From positions 1 to 14,874 of the forward strand of contig URYG01000063.1 of the NCBI GenBank assembly GCA_900551985.1: a DNA stretch of 14,874 nucleotides. The letters run 5' to 3'. Shown piece after piece: positions 7,480 through 14,874 of the stretch (its first letter is position 1; each line of letters begins with the position of its first letter). The notes beneath the pieces were generated by a model. That model saw nothing but the letters and a program-made list of their open reading frames with translations. It searched no databases and was not told the DNA's origin. This DNA is from an uncultured Prevotella sp. Lineage in GTDB: Bacteria > Bacteroidota > Bacteroidia > Bacteroidales > Bacteroidaceae. A program made the translations under genes and the position numbers.

Positions 7480-7886
7480 AGAGGGTGTGTCATAAGCCAC
7501 ATCCCATACGCCCTGAAAGGGCAAAAGCTTTGAAATTGAAAGCTTTTGCCCTTTCAGGTAGGGTGTTCAAAATCCGTTTAAAATATGGCACGTTTTTAGT
7601 CGAATAATCGGTTCAACTAACTGATATTCAATAATTATTCTACACGAATATTGCGCAGAACTATAAAACGTCACATTTTTAAATTTATAACACGTTGATT
7701 TCGTGTGACTTGACTTGTATTTTAACACAAAAAACGTGTCGAAAAATTATATAGATTTTGAACACCCTACCTTTCAGGGCGACTTTGTTTTTGCCAACAT
7801 TACCCAGGGCGCTGCCCTGGGCTAGGAGCTTTTGGGCTTTCAGCCCGTCCTCGGCAGCCATTATTTAGACTTGTGACACACCCTCT
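7480..7886. mobile_element. Hairpin-rich non-coding element with 17-bp terminal repeats
   Basis: Terminal inverted repeats AGAGGGTGTGTCATAAG (7480-7496) and CTTGTGACACACCCTCT (7870-7886) match at 16 of 17 positions. Without the inner MITE the element is about 187 bp. It contains a long perfect palindrome (7509-7531 with 7539-7557 plus 7778-7781), a perfect CCCAGGGC/GCCCTGGG hairpin (7803-7821) and a GGGCT/AGCCC hairpin (7834-7846). There is no reading frame for a transposase, so it would move only with help from elsewhere. No convincing target duplication is visible. Similar GC-rich hairpin repeats are, from memory, common between Bacteroidetes genes. It lies between two convergent genes and may also end their transcription. 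Confidence 0.75.
7558..7770. mobile_element. 213-bp MITE with 17-bp terminal repeats and 7-bp target duplication
   Basis: The ends GTAGGGTGTTCAAAATC (7558-7574) and GATTTTGAACACCCTAC (7754-7770) are perfect inverted repeats. CTTTCAG flanks both sides (7551-7557 and 7771-7777). Removing the element and one CTTTCAG copy restores a perfect 23-bp stem in the host repeat, which confirms the 7-bp duplication. A subterminal inverted pair CACGTTTTT (7589-7597) and AAAAACGTG (7730-7738) supports a transposase-binding architecture. The interior is AT-rich and has no reading frame. The parent insertion-sequence family is not recognised. Confidence 0.88.
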
Positions 7887-7924
7887 TCGCTCTTGCTTGT
7901 TGAATTCGTATGCCCGCTTTGTTT

Positions 7925-9262
7925 CTATACTATCGGCAGACTTATTCCGTTGATTTTCTGATAGATGTCGAGTGCATAGATATCCGTCATGCCGCTGATG
8001 TAATCCAATACTGCCATGAGGCGTTCTTCCAGATTCTCGTTCTCTATGTCGTACTGGCTGCTTACCCTTCTCAGGAGTTGCTTGGAGTAGAAGCGGGATG
8101 GATTCACGGCGGCATCGATGAAGACCTCCATCAGGGTAGCCATGATCTTGTAACCCGAAAGTTCGATGTCGAGAACCGGTTTGCTGGCATAGATTTTCTT
8201 GCGGGAAACCTGCGTACATTTCTGATAGGCTTGGCGCTGATGTTCGGCGATATGTTCGATGAGACATCCCTCGAAAGTGCCGGCAAGAATCTCCTCTTCG
8301 TGATTCAGAAAAACGTTGACGCATTCGTTCTCCAGCTTTCCGATTACGCAGGCACGCATGTACACCACCTGCTCGTTTTCATCGGTCAGCCCCTCATCCA
8401 GAATTCGCTGGCGAATCTTCTGCTGTGTTTCCTCATCAAAGAATCCCAGCAGTAAGTCTGCAGTCTCCTCGAAGGATAAGATCTTGAGCTTGTGGGAGTC
8501 TTCGATGTCCATAATCTCATAACAGATGTCATCAGCTGCTTCTACCATATACACCAGCGGGTGGCGGGCATATTCCAGAGGCTCTCCCGGTTTCGATTTT
8601 CTCAGGATTCCCAACTCCTCTGCAACCTTCTGGTAAGATTCGGCCTCGGAAGTAAAGAATCCAAACTTTCCGTGCTTCCCTGCCAGGCTGCTGGCAAAAG
8701 GATATTTCACGATGGCAGCAAGCATGGGATAGGTCATCACGAAACCACCCTGGCGACGACCTTTGAACTGATGCGTCAGGATTCTGAAGCCGTTGGCATT
8801 ACCCTCGAAGTGGGTGATGTCGTCCCAGAACTCGGCAGAAACTTCATCTTTCAATCCCTGTCCGGCACCCTCGCTGAAGAAAGTCTGGATAGCTTTTTCT
8901 CCGGAATGACCGAAGGGAGGGTTGCCCAGATCATGCGCCAGGCAGGCTGCACTCACGATGGTTCCGATTTCCTCGAAGAGTGTATCCTTCAGCTCCGGGC
9001 GCTTCTGGATGATGTGGCGGGAGATATCATTGCCCAGCGACATACCCACACTTGCCACTTCCAAGCTGTGAGTGAGGCGGTTGTGTACGAAGATGCTGCC
9101 CGGCAAGGGGAAGACCTGCGTCTTGTTCTGCAACCGGCGGAAAGCCGAAGAGAAGATCAGACGGTCGTAATCGCGCTTGAATTCTGAGCGGTCGTCGTGG
9201 CGCTCGGCGTGCTTATGCTCCTGTCCGAATCGCTTGTTAGATATGAGTTGGGTCCATTCCAT
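7925..9262 (-). CDS. dgt: dGTP triphosphohydrolase
   Basis: A 445-residue HD-domain enzyme that cleaves dGTP to deoxyguanosine and inorganic triphosphate, affecting the dNTP pool. The family start DRLIFSSAFRRLQNKTQVF (residues 33-51) is present, followed by the metal-binding set: H65 in NRLTHSLEVA, H110-D111 in LAHDLGNPPFGHSGE, and D244 in EAADDICYEI. FEGNANGFRIL (152-162) matches the dGTPase substrate-pocket segment. Length is close to other Bacteroidetes homologues and shorter than E. coli Dgt. It has its own -7 box upstream and is convergent with the barrel gene. The DUF4143 ATPase gene lies 84 bp upstream on the same strand. All key residues appear intact. Confidence 0.95.
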   Translation of the reverse strand: MEWTQLISNKRFGQEHKHAERHDDRSEFKRDYDRLIFSSAFRRLQNKTQVFPLPGSIFVHNRLTHSLEVASVGMSLGNDISRHIIQKRPELKDTLFEEIGTIVSAACLAHDLGNPPFGHSGEKAIQTFFSEGAGQGLKDEVSAEFWDDITHFEGNANGFRILTHQFKGRRQGGFVMTYPMLAAIVKYPFASSLAGKHGKFGFFTSEAESYQKVAEELGILRKSKPGEPLEYARHPLVYMVEAADDICYEIMDIEDSHKLKILSFEETADLLLGFFDEETQQKIRQRILDEGLTDENEQVVYMRACVIGKLENECVNVFLNHEEEILAGTFEGCLIEHIAEHQRQAYQKCTQVSRKKIYASKPVLDIELSGYKIMATLMEVFIDAAVNPSRFYSKQLLRRVSSQYDIENENLEERLMAVLDYISGMTDIYALDIYQKINGISLPIV

Positions 9263-9290
9263 AATCTATGATGTCTTTTGGTTTTTGCTG

Positions 9291-9298
9291 CAAAGATA
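9291..9298 (-). promoter_or_regulatory. Predicted -7 box of dgt
   Basis: On the minus strand TATCTTTG lies 28 bp upstream of the dgt ATG, matching TAnnTTTG. No good TTTG element is visible at the expected distance, so dgt may also be read through from the upstream ATPase gene. Confidence 0.5.
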
Positions 9299-9346
9299 CT
9301 TAAAATTAATGTGATAGAGGCAGTAGTTTATTGCTGCCATTTGTTG

Positions 9347-10468
9347 CTACAACAAGAAACTTTCATAATTCTCTCTTGTTACAACCTTGAAATCAACGTC
9401 GGGGTATGAACGTGAAAAGGACAAAGGCAATGCTGCCTTTCGCTTAGGGTTCCACTTGAATTCCACAGCCGAAAGTTGTCCGTCAATATCCTCGATGTAA
9501 TCAATCTCTTGCTTGGTCTTTGAACGCCAGAAATAGCTCTTTGCGTAAGACTTCTCATAATGAAGCTTCTTCAGTCTTTCTGCCACTATGTAGTTCTCGA
9601 ACAAAGCACCCGTGTCCATGCGATTCTCTATCATCTGATAGTTTCCTATCACGGCATTGCGAATACCACAATCCCAGAAATATATCTTGCGGGCAAACTT
9701 AAGTTCATTGCGCAGATTCCTGCTAAAAGAACCTAGTCTGAAAACGATATACGATTGCTCTAAAAGCGAAACGTAGTTCTCTACTGTTTTGGGATCGAGA
9801 CCACAGGTCTGTGCCAGTTCATTGTATGACACCTCTGAACCCATCTGAAAGGCCAAAGCCTGAAGTAGTTTTACCAATTTGTCGCTCTTCTTGATCTTGT
9901 CAAACATCAAGATGTCTTTGTAAAGATAGCTATTTGCCAATTCGCTTAATACCATTCTTTCGTCACCGGCATTGTTGATGACATCTGGGTAACTTCCATA
10001 AATCAAGCGGTGTGGCAAGAGCCTTTTCTCATCCAACAATCCATTGTGCTCCACAAGCTCGCCAAAGGAGAGCGGGTACATCCAATATTCCAATTTCCTG
10101 CCCGTGAGTGGCTCGTTTATCTTGTTTGACAAATCGAAGGATGAACTGCCTGTTGCTATAACTTGCACATCCGATATGTTGTCTGTAATCAATTTGATGC
10201 CCAAACCAATGTTGGTAATTCGTTGCGCCTCATCAATGACTACTATTTTCTTTTTCCCTATAATCGTGTTGAGCAGGGTGGAAGAAGCATTTTCAAACAA
10301 GTTGCGTACATCTTGCTCATCTCCATTCAGCCACAAAACGTCATCACGGCCTTGGAGCATTTTTTTCAGCATGGTGGTTTTGCCTACTTGTCGTGCTCCA
10401 AAGAGTATGATGGCTTTTCCTTGCCACAGTCTTTCTTGTATTGTTGTCTCTAAAATGCGCTCAATCAT
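9347..10468 (-). CDS. AAA family ATPase with C-terminal DUF4143 domain (second paralogue)
   Basis: A 373-residue protein with Walker A GARQVGKT (24-31), Walker B KIVVIDE (74-80, D79/E80) and a sensor-like VIATGSSS. The middle carries a winged-helix-like segment (SYNELAQTCGLDPKTVENYV). The DUF4143 C-terminus has a PD-(D/E)XK-like signature: D323 in QEIDY, then E336-F-K338. It shares the plan of the 702-1991 gene but little sequence beyond the motifs, so they are old paralogues, not a recent duplication. The gene has a strong promoter immediately upstream, overlapped by 32-bp-phased boxes. It precedes dgt by 84 bp on the same strand; no functional tie is evident. The biological role of the family is unknown. 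Confidence 0.93.
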   Translation of the reverse strand: MIERILETTIQERLWQGKAIILFGARQVGKTTMLKKMLQGRDDVLWLNGDEQDVRNLFENASSTLLNTIIGKKKIVVIDEAQRITNIGLGIKLITDNISDVQVIATGSSSFDLSNKINEPLTGRKLEYWMYPLSFGELVEHNGLLDEKRLLPHRLIYGSYPDVINNAGDERMVLSELANSYLYKDILMFDKIKKSDKLVKLLQALAFQMGSEVSYNELAQTCGLDPKTVENYVSLLEQSYIVFRLGSFSRNLRNELKFARKIYFWDCGIRNAVIGNYQMIENRMDTGALFENYIVAERLKKLHYEKSYAKSYFWRSKTKQEIDYIEDIDGQLSAVEFKWNPKRKAALPLSFSRSYPDVDFKVVTRENYESFLL

Positions 10469-10493
10469 ACCTTATTCGTATTAATATCGTTTG

Positions 10494-10525
10494 CAAAAAT
10501 ACGCTTTTTTCTTTTTAATTCCAAA
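10494..10525 (-). promoter_or_regulatory. Promoter of the second DUF4143 ATPase gene
   Basis: On the minus strand TTTG (10525-10522), a 20-bp spacer, then TATTTTTG (10501-10494) matches the Bacteroidetes consensus. The ATG is 25 bp further on. The TTTG element abuts the first 32-bp-phased box, so a protein bound there would be expected to affect polymerase. Confidence 0.75.
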
Positions 10526-10604
10526 AAAAACAATACTTTTTTGGATTTGAATCCGTAAAAAACAATACTTTTAGGGAATGCGTTCCTGAAAAGTGCTGTT
10601 TTTG
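10525..10604 (-). repeat. 32-bp-phased boxes upstream of the second DUF4143 ATPase
   Basis: Read on the plus strand, AAAAAACAATACTTTT occurs identically at 10525-10540 and 10557-10572, a 32-bp step. In the next register, 10589-10604, the inverted form AAAAGTGCTGTTTTTG matches the box complement at 13 of 16 positions. Each spacer holds a small palindrome, also in 32-bp register: GGATTTGAATCC (10543-10554) and GGAATGCGTTCC (10575-10586). In gene sense the box reads AAAAGTATTGTTTTTT. The layout resembles the 33-bp-phased array of the other ATPase gene. Confidence 0.8.
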
Positions 10605-10617
10605 CGGTTTTATTTGT

Positions 10618-10649
10618 TGGCAACACCTTATAATATATAGGGGTTGCCA
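10618..10649. other. Hairpin between the divergent ATPase and dut genes
   Basis: TGGCAACACC (10618-10627) pairs with GGGGTTGCCA (10640-10649) at 9 of 10 positions around an AT-rich 12-nt loop. No T run follows. It could be an operator or the remnant of an element end. The rest of 10650-10725 shows nothing I can assign. Confidence 0.45.
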
Positions 10650-10735
10650 GTCTTTCAGAAGAGGAATATTCTATAAAAAAGGATAAATTTATGTCATTTT
10701 CACTCTCAATATGCGATTATTCGGTTAAAAAACAG

Positions 10736-10743
10736 TATTTTTG
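10736..10743 (+). promoter_or_regulatory. Predicted -7 box of the dut operon
   Basis: TATTTTTG fits the TAnnTTTG box and sits 61 bp before the dut ATG. The upstream TTTG element is not clear. The stretch at 10727-10742 (AAAAAACAGTATTTTT) matches the ATPase box AAAAAACAATACTTTT at 14 of 16 positions, though such A/T-rich similarity is weak evidence. Confidence 0.5.
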
Positions 10744-10804
10744 CAGACTAATAGAAAACAGAAGTAGATAACAAGCAGAAATGCAAAGATATAGATAGAA
10801 AATT

Positions 10805-11242
10805 ATGCTGAAAGTACAGATTATCAATAAGGGGCATCAGCCTCTCCCTGCGTTTGCCACACCTCAGAGTGCGGGCATGGATTTGCGTGCAAACATCGAA
10901 GAGCCTATCGTGCTTCATCCTATGGAGCGCCGACTCGTTCCTACAGGCCTGTTTATGGCATTGCCGGTAGGTTATGAGGCACAGATCCGTCCTCGCAGCG
11001 GTCTCGCCTTGAAGTATGGCATCACCGTGCTCAATACTCCGGGTACCATCGATGCCGATTACCGTGGCGAGATTATGGTGCTGCTCATCAACTTCTCACA
11101 GCAAGACTTCGTCATCAATGATGGCGAGCGCATCGCACAAATGGTGCTTGCCAAGCACGAACAGTGCGACTTCATCGAGGTGGAGGAGCTGGATGAAACT
11201 GAGCGTGGTGCAGGCGGTTATGGTCATACCGGCGTAAAATAA
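10805..11242 (+). CDS. dut: Deoxyuridine 5'-triphosphate nucleotidohydrolase
   Basis: A 145-residue trimeric-type dUTPase that converts dUTP to dUMP and diphosphate, supplying the thymidylate precursor and keeping uracil out of DNA. All five motifs are visible in order: AGMDLRA (23-29), RPRSGLA (62-68), GTIDADYRGEI (80-90, catalytic aspartate D83), GERIAQMV (107-114) and the glycine-rich tail RGAGGYGHTG (134-143). The last motif has Tyr and His where many enzymes have Phe and Ser (GGFGSTG), a tolerated variation near the substrate base. It is the first gene of a plus-strand run with short gaps into the TPR gene. Confidence 0.97.
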   Translation: MLKVQIINKGHQPLPAFATPQSAGMDLRANIEEPIVLHPMERRLVPTGLFMALPVGYEAQIRPRSGLALKYGITVLNTPGTIDADYRGEIMVLLINFSQQDFVINDGERIAQMVLAKHEQCDFIEVEELDETERGAGGYGHTGVK

Positions 11243-11270
11243 GATAAGGAATTTTAGATAAGATTTGATA

Positions 11271-13154
11271 GTGAAGATAGATTTAAGAAATATGGGAGTC
11301 TGGGTGACTGTGGTGCTCATCGGCGCCATAGCCTTGCCTTCGCTCGCCCGAAAGAAGAAGGTGCAGCCTGTTAGTCAGCAACAGCAGGCTGTAAGGGTGG
11401 ATTCGCTTTCTCCCAACAATCGTAAGCGATATGAATACTTCTTGACCGAGGCGGCTCGCCAACATGCAGCTGGCAATTATTCTGCCGCCTTCGATCTCTA
11501 CGAACACGCCCGGAACATCGATCCTAACTCGGCTACGGCAAATTATTATCTGTCTCTCTATTTGACCGAGATGAAGCAGGATTCGCTGGGTCTTCTGCGA
11601 TTGCAGAAGGCGATAGAGCAGGATCCTGAGAACCTGATTTTTGCAGAGCGACTCGCCCAATACTATATCAGCAAGGGAAAATACGAGGATGCCATCAATG
11701 CCTATGAGGCTGTCTATGCCAAGAATCACAGCAATACAGATGTGCTCCGCGTGTTGGCGCAGCTCTATCAGCAGCAGAAGAACTTCAAGATGATGCTCAA
11801 TACCATCAGTCGGTTGGAGACCGAAGAAGGTGAAAGCGAGCAGTTTACACTCACCAAGATGCGTATCCATGAGATGATGGATGACAAGAAGGCTGCCTAT
11901 AACGAACTGAAGTCGCTCGTAGAACAGCATCCTCTGGATATGCAGTATAAAACCATGCTGGGCAACTGGCTGATGCAGCACGACCGTCAGAAGGAAGCCT
12001 TCAAGTACTTCACCGATGTGCTGAAGGAAGAGCCGGATAATTCCTATGCCCAGATGTCGCTCTATGATTATTACAATGCCACCAAGCAGGCGGATCTGGC
12101 GAATGGCATGCTCGATAAGATTCTGATGAGTCAGAAGACGGATACCCAGACCAAGATCATGATGTTCCGTTCCTTCATCCAGAACAACGAGACAGAAGGC
12201 GGCGACTCTACCAAGGTCATCGCCCTCTTCGATAAGGTGCTCAACGTGCCGCAGCCATCTTCAGAGATTGCCGAGGTGCGCGCCGCCTATATGAGTTTGA
12301 AGAAGATGCCGACCGACTCTGTGATTTCTGCCTTCAAAAAGGTGCTTGATATTGCTCCAGACAATGCCAATGCGCGCATCCAGACCATTCAGCTGCTCTG
12401 GAATCAGAAGAAGTATCATGAGGTGATTGAACAGGCGAAGGCAGCCCATGAATACAATCCGGAAGAGATGATCTTCTATTATTTCGGTGGTATGGCTTAC
12501 TATCAGAATAAGGACGAAGATGCGGCGCTCAATGAGTTCCGACTGGGTGTGGCTCAGGTGAATAAGCTTTCAGCCAACGACCTTGTCTCTGATCTCTATG
12601 CCGTGATGGGCGATATTCTGCATCAGAAGAATCAGAAGGATGCAGCCTTTGCAGCCTATGATTCCTGCCTGCAGTGGAAAGCCGACAACGTAATGGCGCT
12701 CAACAACTACGCCTACTATCTGAGCGAGGAAGGCAAGGATCTGCACAAGGCTGAGGCGATGAGCTACAAGACCATCAAACTGGAACCGAACAATGGTACC
12801 TATCTTGATACCTACGCCTGGATTCTGTTTATGGAAGAGCGTTATGCAGATGCCAAGACCTACATCGATGCGGCTCTCAAGAACCGTGATTCTACCGAGA
12901 ATAACAGTACGGTATTGGAGCATGCCGGCGATATTTACGCCATGAACGGTATGGTGAATGAGGCTGTCGCTTATTGGAAGCAGGCCTTGGATGACGACCA
13001 TCAGACCGAGATTCTGAAATGGAAGATAGAAAATAAGCAATATATTTCCGAGGAAGAATTCCAACGAAAGAAGAACCCTGCAGCTGCCGAGCTCAAGAAA
13101 TCGAAAGTGGCAGGCAAGTCTGCGGGTAAAAAGAACAGGAAAGGTAAAAAGTAG
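11271..13154 (+). CDS. TPR repeat envelope protein
   Basis: About 627 residues: an N-terminal signal peptide or membrane anchor (NMGVWVTVVLIGAIALPSLA), then tandem TPR units over most of the length, for example NYSAAFDLYEHARNIDPNS and KYEDAINAYEAVYAKNHSN. It ends in a Lys-rich tail. It is probably a periplasmic or membrane-attached scaffold. The start is uncertain. GTG at 11271 gives a positively charged n-region (VKIDLRN) before the hydrophobic stretch and is preferred. TTG at 11265 is in frame just upstream, and ATG at 11292 would leave almost no n-region. The gene follows dut by 28 bp and precedes the DUF4292 gene by 2 bp, so they are probably cotranscribed. Exact function is unknown; the neighbours suggest cell-envelope maintenance. 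Confidence 0.85.
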   Translation: MKIDLRNMGVWVTVVLIGAIALPSLARKKKVQPVSQQQQAVRVDSLSPNNRKRYEYFLTEAARQHAAGNYSAAFDLYEHARNIDPNSATANYYLSLYLTEMKQDSLGLLRLQKAIEQDPENLIFAERLAQYYISKGKYEDAINAYEAVYAKNHSNTDVLRVLAQLYQQQKNFKMMLNTISRLETEEGESEQFTLTKMRIHEMMDDKKAAYNELKSLVEQHPLDMQYKTMLGNWLMQHDRQKEAFKYFTDVLKEEPDNSYAQMSLYDYYNATKQADLANGMLDKILMSQKTDTQTKIMMFRSFIQNNETEGGDSTKVIALFDKVLNVPQPSSEIAEVRAAYMSLKKMPTDSVISAFKKVLDIAPDNANARIQTIQLLWNQKKYHEVIEQAKAAHEYNPEEMIFYYFGGMAYYQNKDEDAALNEFRLGVAQVNKLSANDLVSDLYAVMGDILHQKNQKDAAFAAYDSCLQWKADNVMALNNYAYYLSEEGKDLHKAEAMSYKTIKLEPNNGTYLDTYAWILFMEERYADAKTYIDAALKNRDSTENNSTVLEHAGDIYAMNGMVNEAVAYWKQALDDDHQTEILKWKIENKQYISEEEFQRKKNPAAAELKKSKVAGKSAGKKNRKGKK

Positions 13155-13156
13155 TA

Positions 13157-14059
13157 ATGAATATGAAGAAGATGAATATGGCAGTAGCTGCTGCGGCACT
13201 CCTGCTGATGGCTTCCTGCGGCACTACCAAGAAGATGGAAGGAGCTGGAAAGGTGAATGCCAACGATAAGAAGACCGAGACAAAGGCGGAGCAGTCGGCT
13301 GCGCTCAGGAATCTGGCTTTTGTTCAGAAAGTATCAGATAATCAGGTTTATACCAATAATATTGTGGGTAATATGAACTTCAATCTGCAGGCTGCAGATA
13401 AGGACATCACCGTGCCGGGCAAGTTGAGTATGCGCAAGGATGAGGTAATCCGCATCCAGCTCTTCATCCCTATCCTGGGTACAGAGGTGGGAAGACTGGA
13501 ATTCACCCCTAACTATGTGCTGATCATCGACCGCCTTCACAAGGAATACATCAAGGCGGATTATACCCAGGTGGATTTCCTGAAGAAGCAGGGTGTGAAC
13601 TTCTATTCTCTCCAGGCACTCTTCTGGAACCAGTTGCTCGTGCCTGGAACCAAGAAGGTGACAGATGCAGACCTGAAGAAGTTCTCTGCCAACCTGGATG
13701 CTGTGGGTGAGAATGTACCTGTGGCTCTGCAATATGGCAAACTGAACTATACCTGGACTGCCAACCGCAATTCGGGCAGAATCACCGAGGCGAATGTAGT
13801 GTATCAGGACAGAAGCACCAGCGCAGCCAAGCTCAATCTGAAATACAGCAATTTCAAGAGCGTGGGCGTGAAGATGTTCCCCGCTACCCAGAATCTTACA
13901 CTCTCTGCCATGGTGAACAACAAGCCTCAGGTAGTGAAGATCAACATCGATATGAAGAGCGTGAAGACCGACAGTAAATGGGAGGCACAGACCGAAGTGT
14001 CTGACAAATACAAGAAGGTGGCTCCAGAGGATGTACTCGGCAAACTGATGAGTATGTAG
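13157..14059 (+). CDS. DUF4292 family lipoprotein
   Basis: A 300-residue protein with a type II signal peptide and lipobox LMAS-C21 (mature start CGTTKK). No acidic surface-export signal follows the cysteine, so it probably faces the periplasm. The body (NMNFNLQAADKDITVPGKLS, then IRIQLFIPILGTEVGRLEF, then ADYTQVDFL) has the character of the Bacteroidetes DUF4292 family, an incomplete beta-barrel type fold that invites comparison with LolA/LolB lipoprotein carriers; that comparison is inference. It starts 2 bp after the TPR gene and precedes the EnvC gene by 41 bp. From memory, the dut, TPR, DUF4292, EnvC order recurs in Bacteroidales. Confidence 0.85.
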   Translation: MNMKKMNMAVAAAALLLMASCGTTKKMEGAGKVNANDKKTETKAEQSAALRNLAFVQKVSDNQVYTNNIVGNMNFNLQAADKDITVPGKLSMRKDEVIRIQLFIPILGTEVGRLEFTPNYVLIIDRLHKEYIKADYTQVDFLKKQGVNFYSLQALFWNQLLVPGTKKVTDADLKKFSANLDAVGENVPVALQYGKLNYTWTANRNSGRITEANVVYQDRSTSAAKLNLKYSNFKSVGVKMFPATQNLTLSAMVNNKPQVVKINIDMKSVKTDSKWEAQTEVSDKYKKVAPEDVLGKLMSM

Positions 14060-14100
14060 TGTTTGTCGCGAAAGAAAACAATGAAATCATGTATTGAATA

Positions 14101-14874
14101 ATGAAGCGAATTATATTTTTCCTATTGGCAATCATGTTCTCGCTTGCTCCCTATGCGCAGAAAACGGTGCATAAAAAGCCGGTGAAGAAAACCGCTGTTG
14201 CCAATCGTAACCATCAGGCTCAAAGAAAACCGGCGGCTCGCCGTGCCAAGGCACCTACCAAGGCAGAACGCCGTGCTGCTACCTATAGCAATGCTTCTAT
14301 CAGAGGATTGCAGGGGCAGCGTGCTGATATCCAGCGGAGAATCAGGGAACAGGAGCAGGCTTTGCGCAAGAACAAGGCTGACGTGAAGAAACGCCTGGAA
14401 GACCTGATGGCGCTGAATGGCGAAATTGACCAGAGCCAGAAGAAGATTGAAGGTATCGAGAAGGATATTCATCATATCGATGGAAACATCGGTATCCTGC
14501 AGGCACAGTTGAAGACTCTTCAGCAGCAGTTGCAGGATAGAAAGAACAAGTATATCCGTTCTATGCGATATATGAGCCGGCATCATACGGTGCAGGACAA
14601 GCTGATGTTTATCTTCAGTGCCAAGAACCTGACCCAGATGTACCGCCGTCTCTCGTTCATCCGCCAGTACTCTTCTTACCAGAAGGTGCAGGGTGAGGCT
14701 GTAAAGGCTAAGCAGCAGCAGGTGAACGATAAACACAAGCAGTTGCAGAATGTAAAGGGGCATAAGAATACCTTATTATATAAGGGAAAGCAGGAGAAAA
14801 CTGCTCTTGAAGGCAAGCAGACCCAGCAGCAGGAGATGGTACACGGACTGCAGAAGCAGCAGAGAATACTGCCC
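14101..14874 (+). CDS. EnvC-type murein hydrolase activator, 3' end beyond window
   Basis: The reading frame is open for 258 codons and runs off the window, so it is partial. A signal peptide (MKRIIFFLLAIMFSLAPYAQ) is followed by a basic low-complexity stretch (VHKKPVKKTAVANRN) and then a long coiled coil (from about residue 62 onward). The segment KYIRSMRYMSRH, then LMFIFSAKNLTQMYRRLSFIRQY, is typical of EnvC-like proteins, where the coiled coil precedes a degenerate or active LytM/M23 peptidase domain. That domain should lie just past the window. Such proteins act in the periplasm to switch on amidases during cell separation. The final gene of the dut-led run. Confidence 0.85.
   Translation, partial: MKRIIFFLLAIMFSLAPYAQKTVHKKPVKKTAVANRNHQAQRKPAARRAKAPTKAERRAATYSNASIRGLQGQRADIQRRIREQEQALRKNKADVKKRLEDLMALNGEIDQSQKKIEGIEKDIHHIDGNIGILQAQLKTLQQQLQDRKNKYIRSMRYMSRHHTVQDKLMFIFSAKNLTQMYRRLSFIRQYSSYQKVQGEAVKAKQQQVNDKHKQLQNVKGHKNTLLYKGKQEKTALEGKQTQQQEMVHGLQKQQRILP

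Noticed and set aside
7800..8324. Minus-strand open frame overlapping the end of dgt and the outer repeat
   Set aside because: It is out of frame with dgt and its C-terminal part is translation of repeat hairpins.
7910..9187. Plus-strand open frames antisense to dgt
   Set aside because: The minus strand encodes intact dGTPase motifs throughout; the plus-strand translations show no recognisable family.
1..14874. tRNA, rRNA and riboswitch genes
   Set aside because: No cloverleaf, rRNA signature or known aptamer pattern was recognised in any intergenic stretch by eye; a covariance-model scan was not possible.

Overview
The window looks like a Bacteroidales chromosome, most likely Prevotella/Segatella. 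The main signs are Bacteroidetes-type promoters (a TAnnTTTG -7 box, sometimes with TTTG about 20 bp upstream), no clear Shine-Dalgarno sequences, a carboxypeptidase-regulatory-domain outer-membrane barrel, DUF4143 ATPases and a DUF4292 lipoprotein. The genus is inferred from protein character; no database search was run.

Layout. 1-701 has no gene. It holds a mirror-symmetric array of twelve GTGAAGAGT boxes, a large hairpin, and a promoter followed by four boxes spaced exactly 33 bp apart. 702-2494 is an AAA/DUF4143 ATPase overlapping a truncated BRO-N domain gene. The truncation point is followed by a perfect 17-bp inverted repeat. 2507-7461 pairs a membrane-spanning TPR/HTH regulator with a 966-residue outer-membrane beta-barrel protein; the barrel promoter sits in the loop of an 18-bp inverted repeat. 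7462-7924 is a nest of two non-coding mobile repeats: a 213-bp MITE with 17-bp terminal repeats and a 7-bp target duplication has split a perfect palindrome inside another element that has its own terminal repeats. 7925-10468 (minus strand) carries dgt (dGTPase) and a second AAA/DUF4143 ATPase, whose upstream region has boxes phased at 32 bp. From 10805 a plus-strand operon runs dut, a TPR protein, a DUF4292 lipoprotein and an EnvC-type murein hydrolase activator, which is cut by the window end.

How the genes fit together. dut and dgt both act on the dNTP pool, but on opposite strands and without visible co-regulation. The genes after dut look like cell-envelope maintenance. The regulator and barrel plausibly form a sense-and-express pair. 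The two DUF4143 ATPases are diverged paralogues. Each has a promoter with helically phased boxes at 32-33 bp and a gene-sense AAAAGT core, which is the most suggestive candidate for an undescribed regulatory or selfish arrangement. The other strong candidate is the symmetric box array at 12-344.
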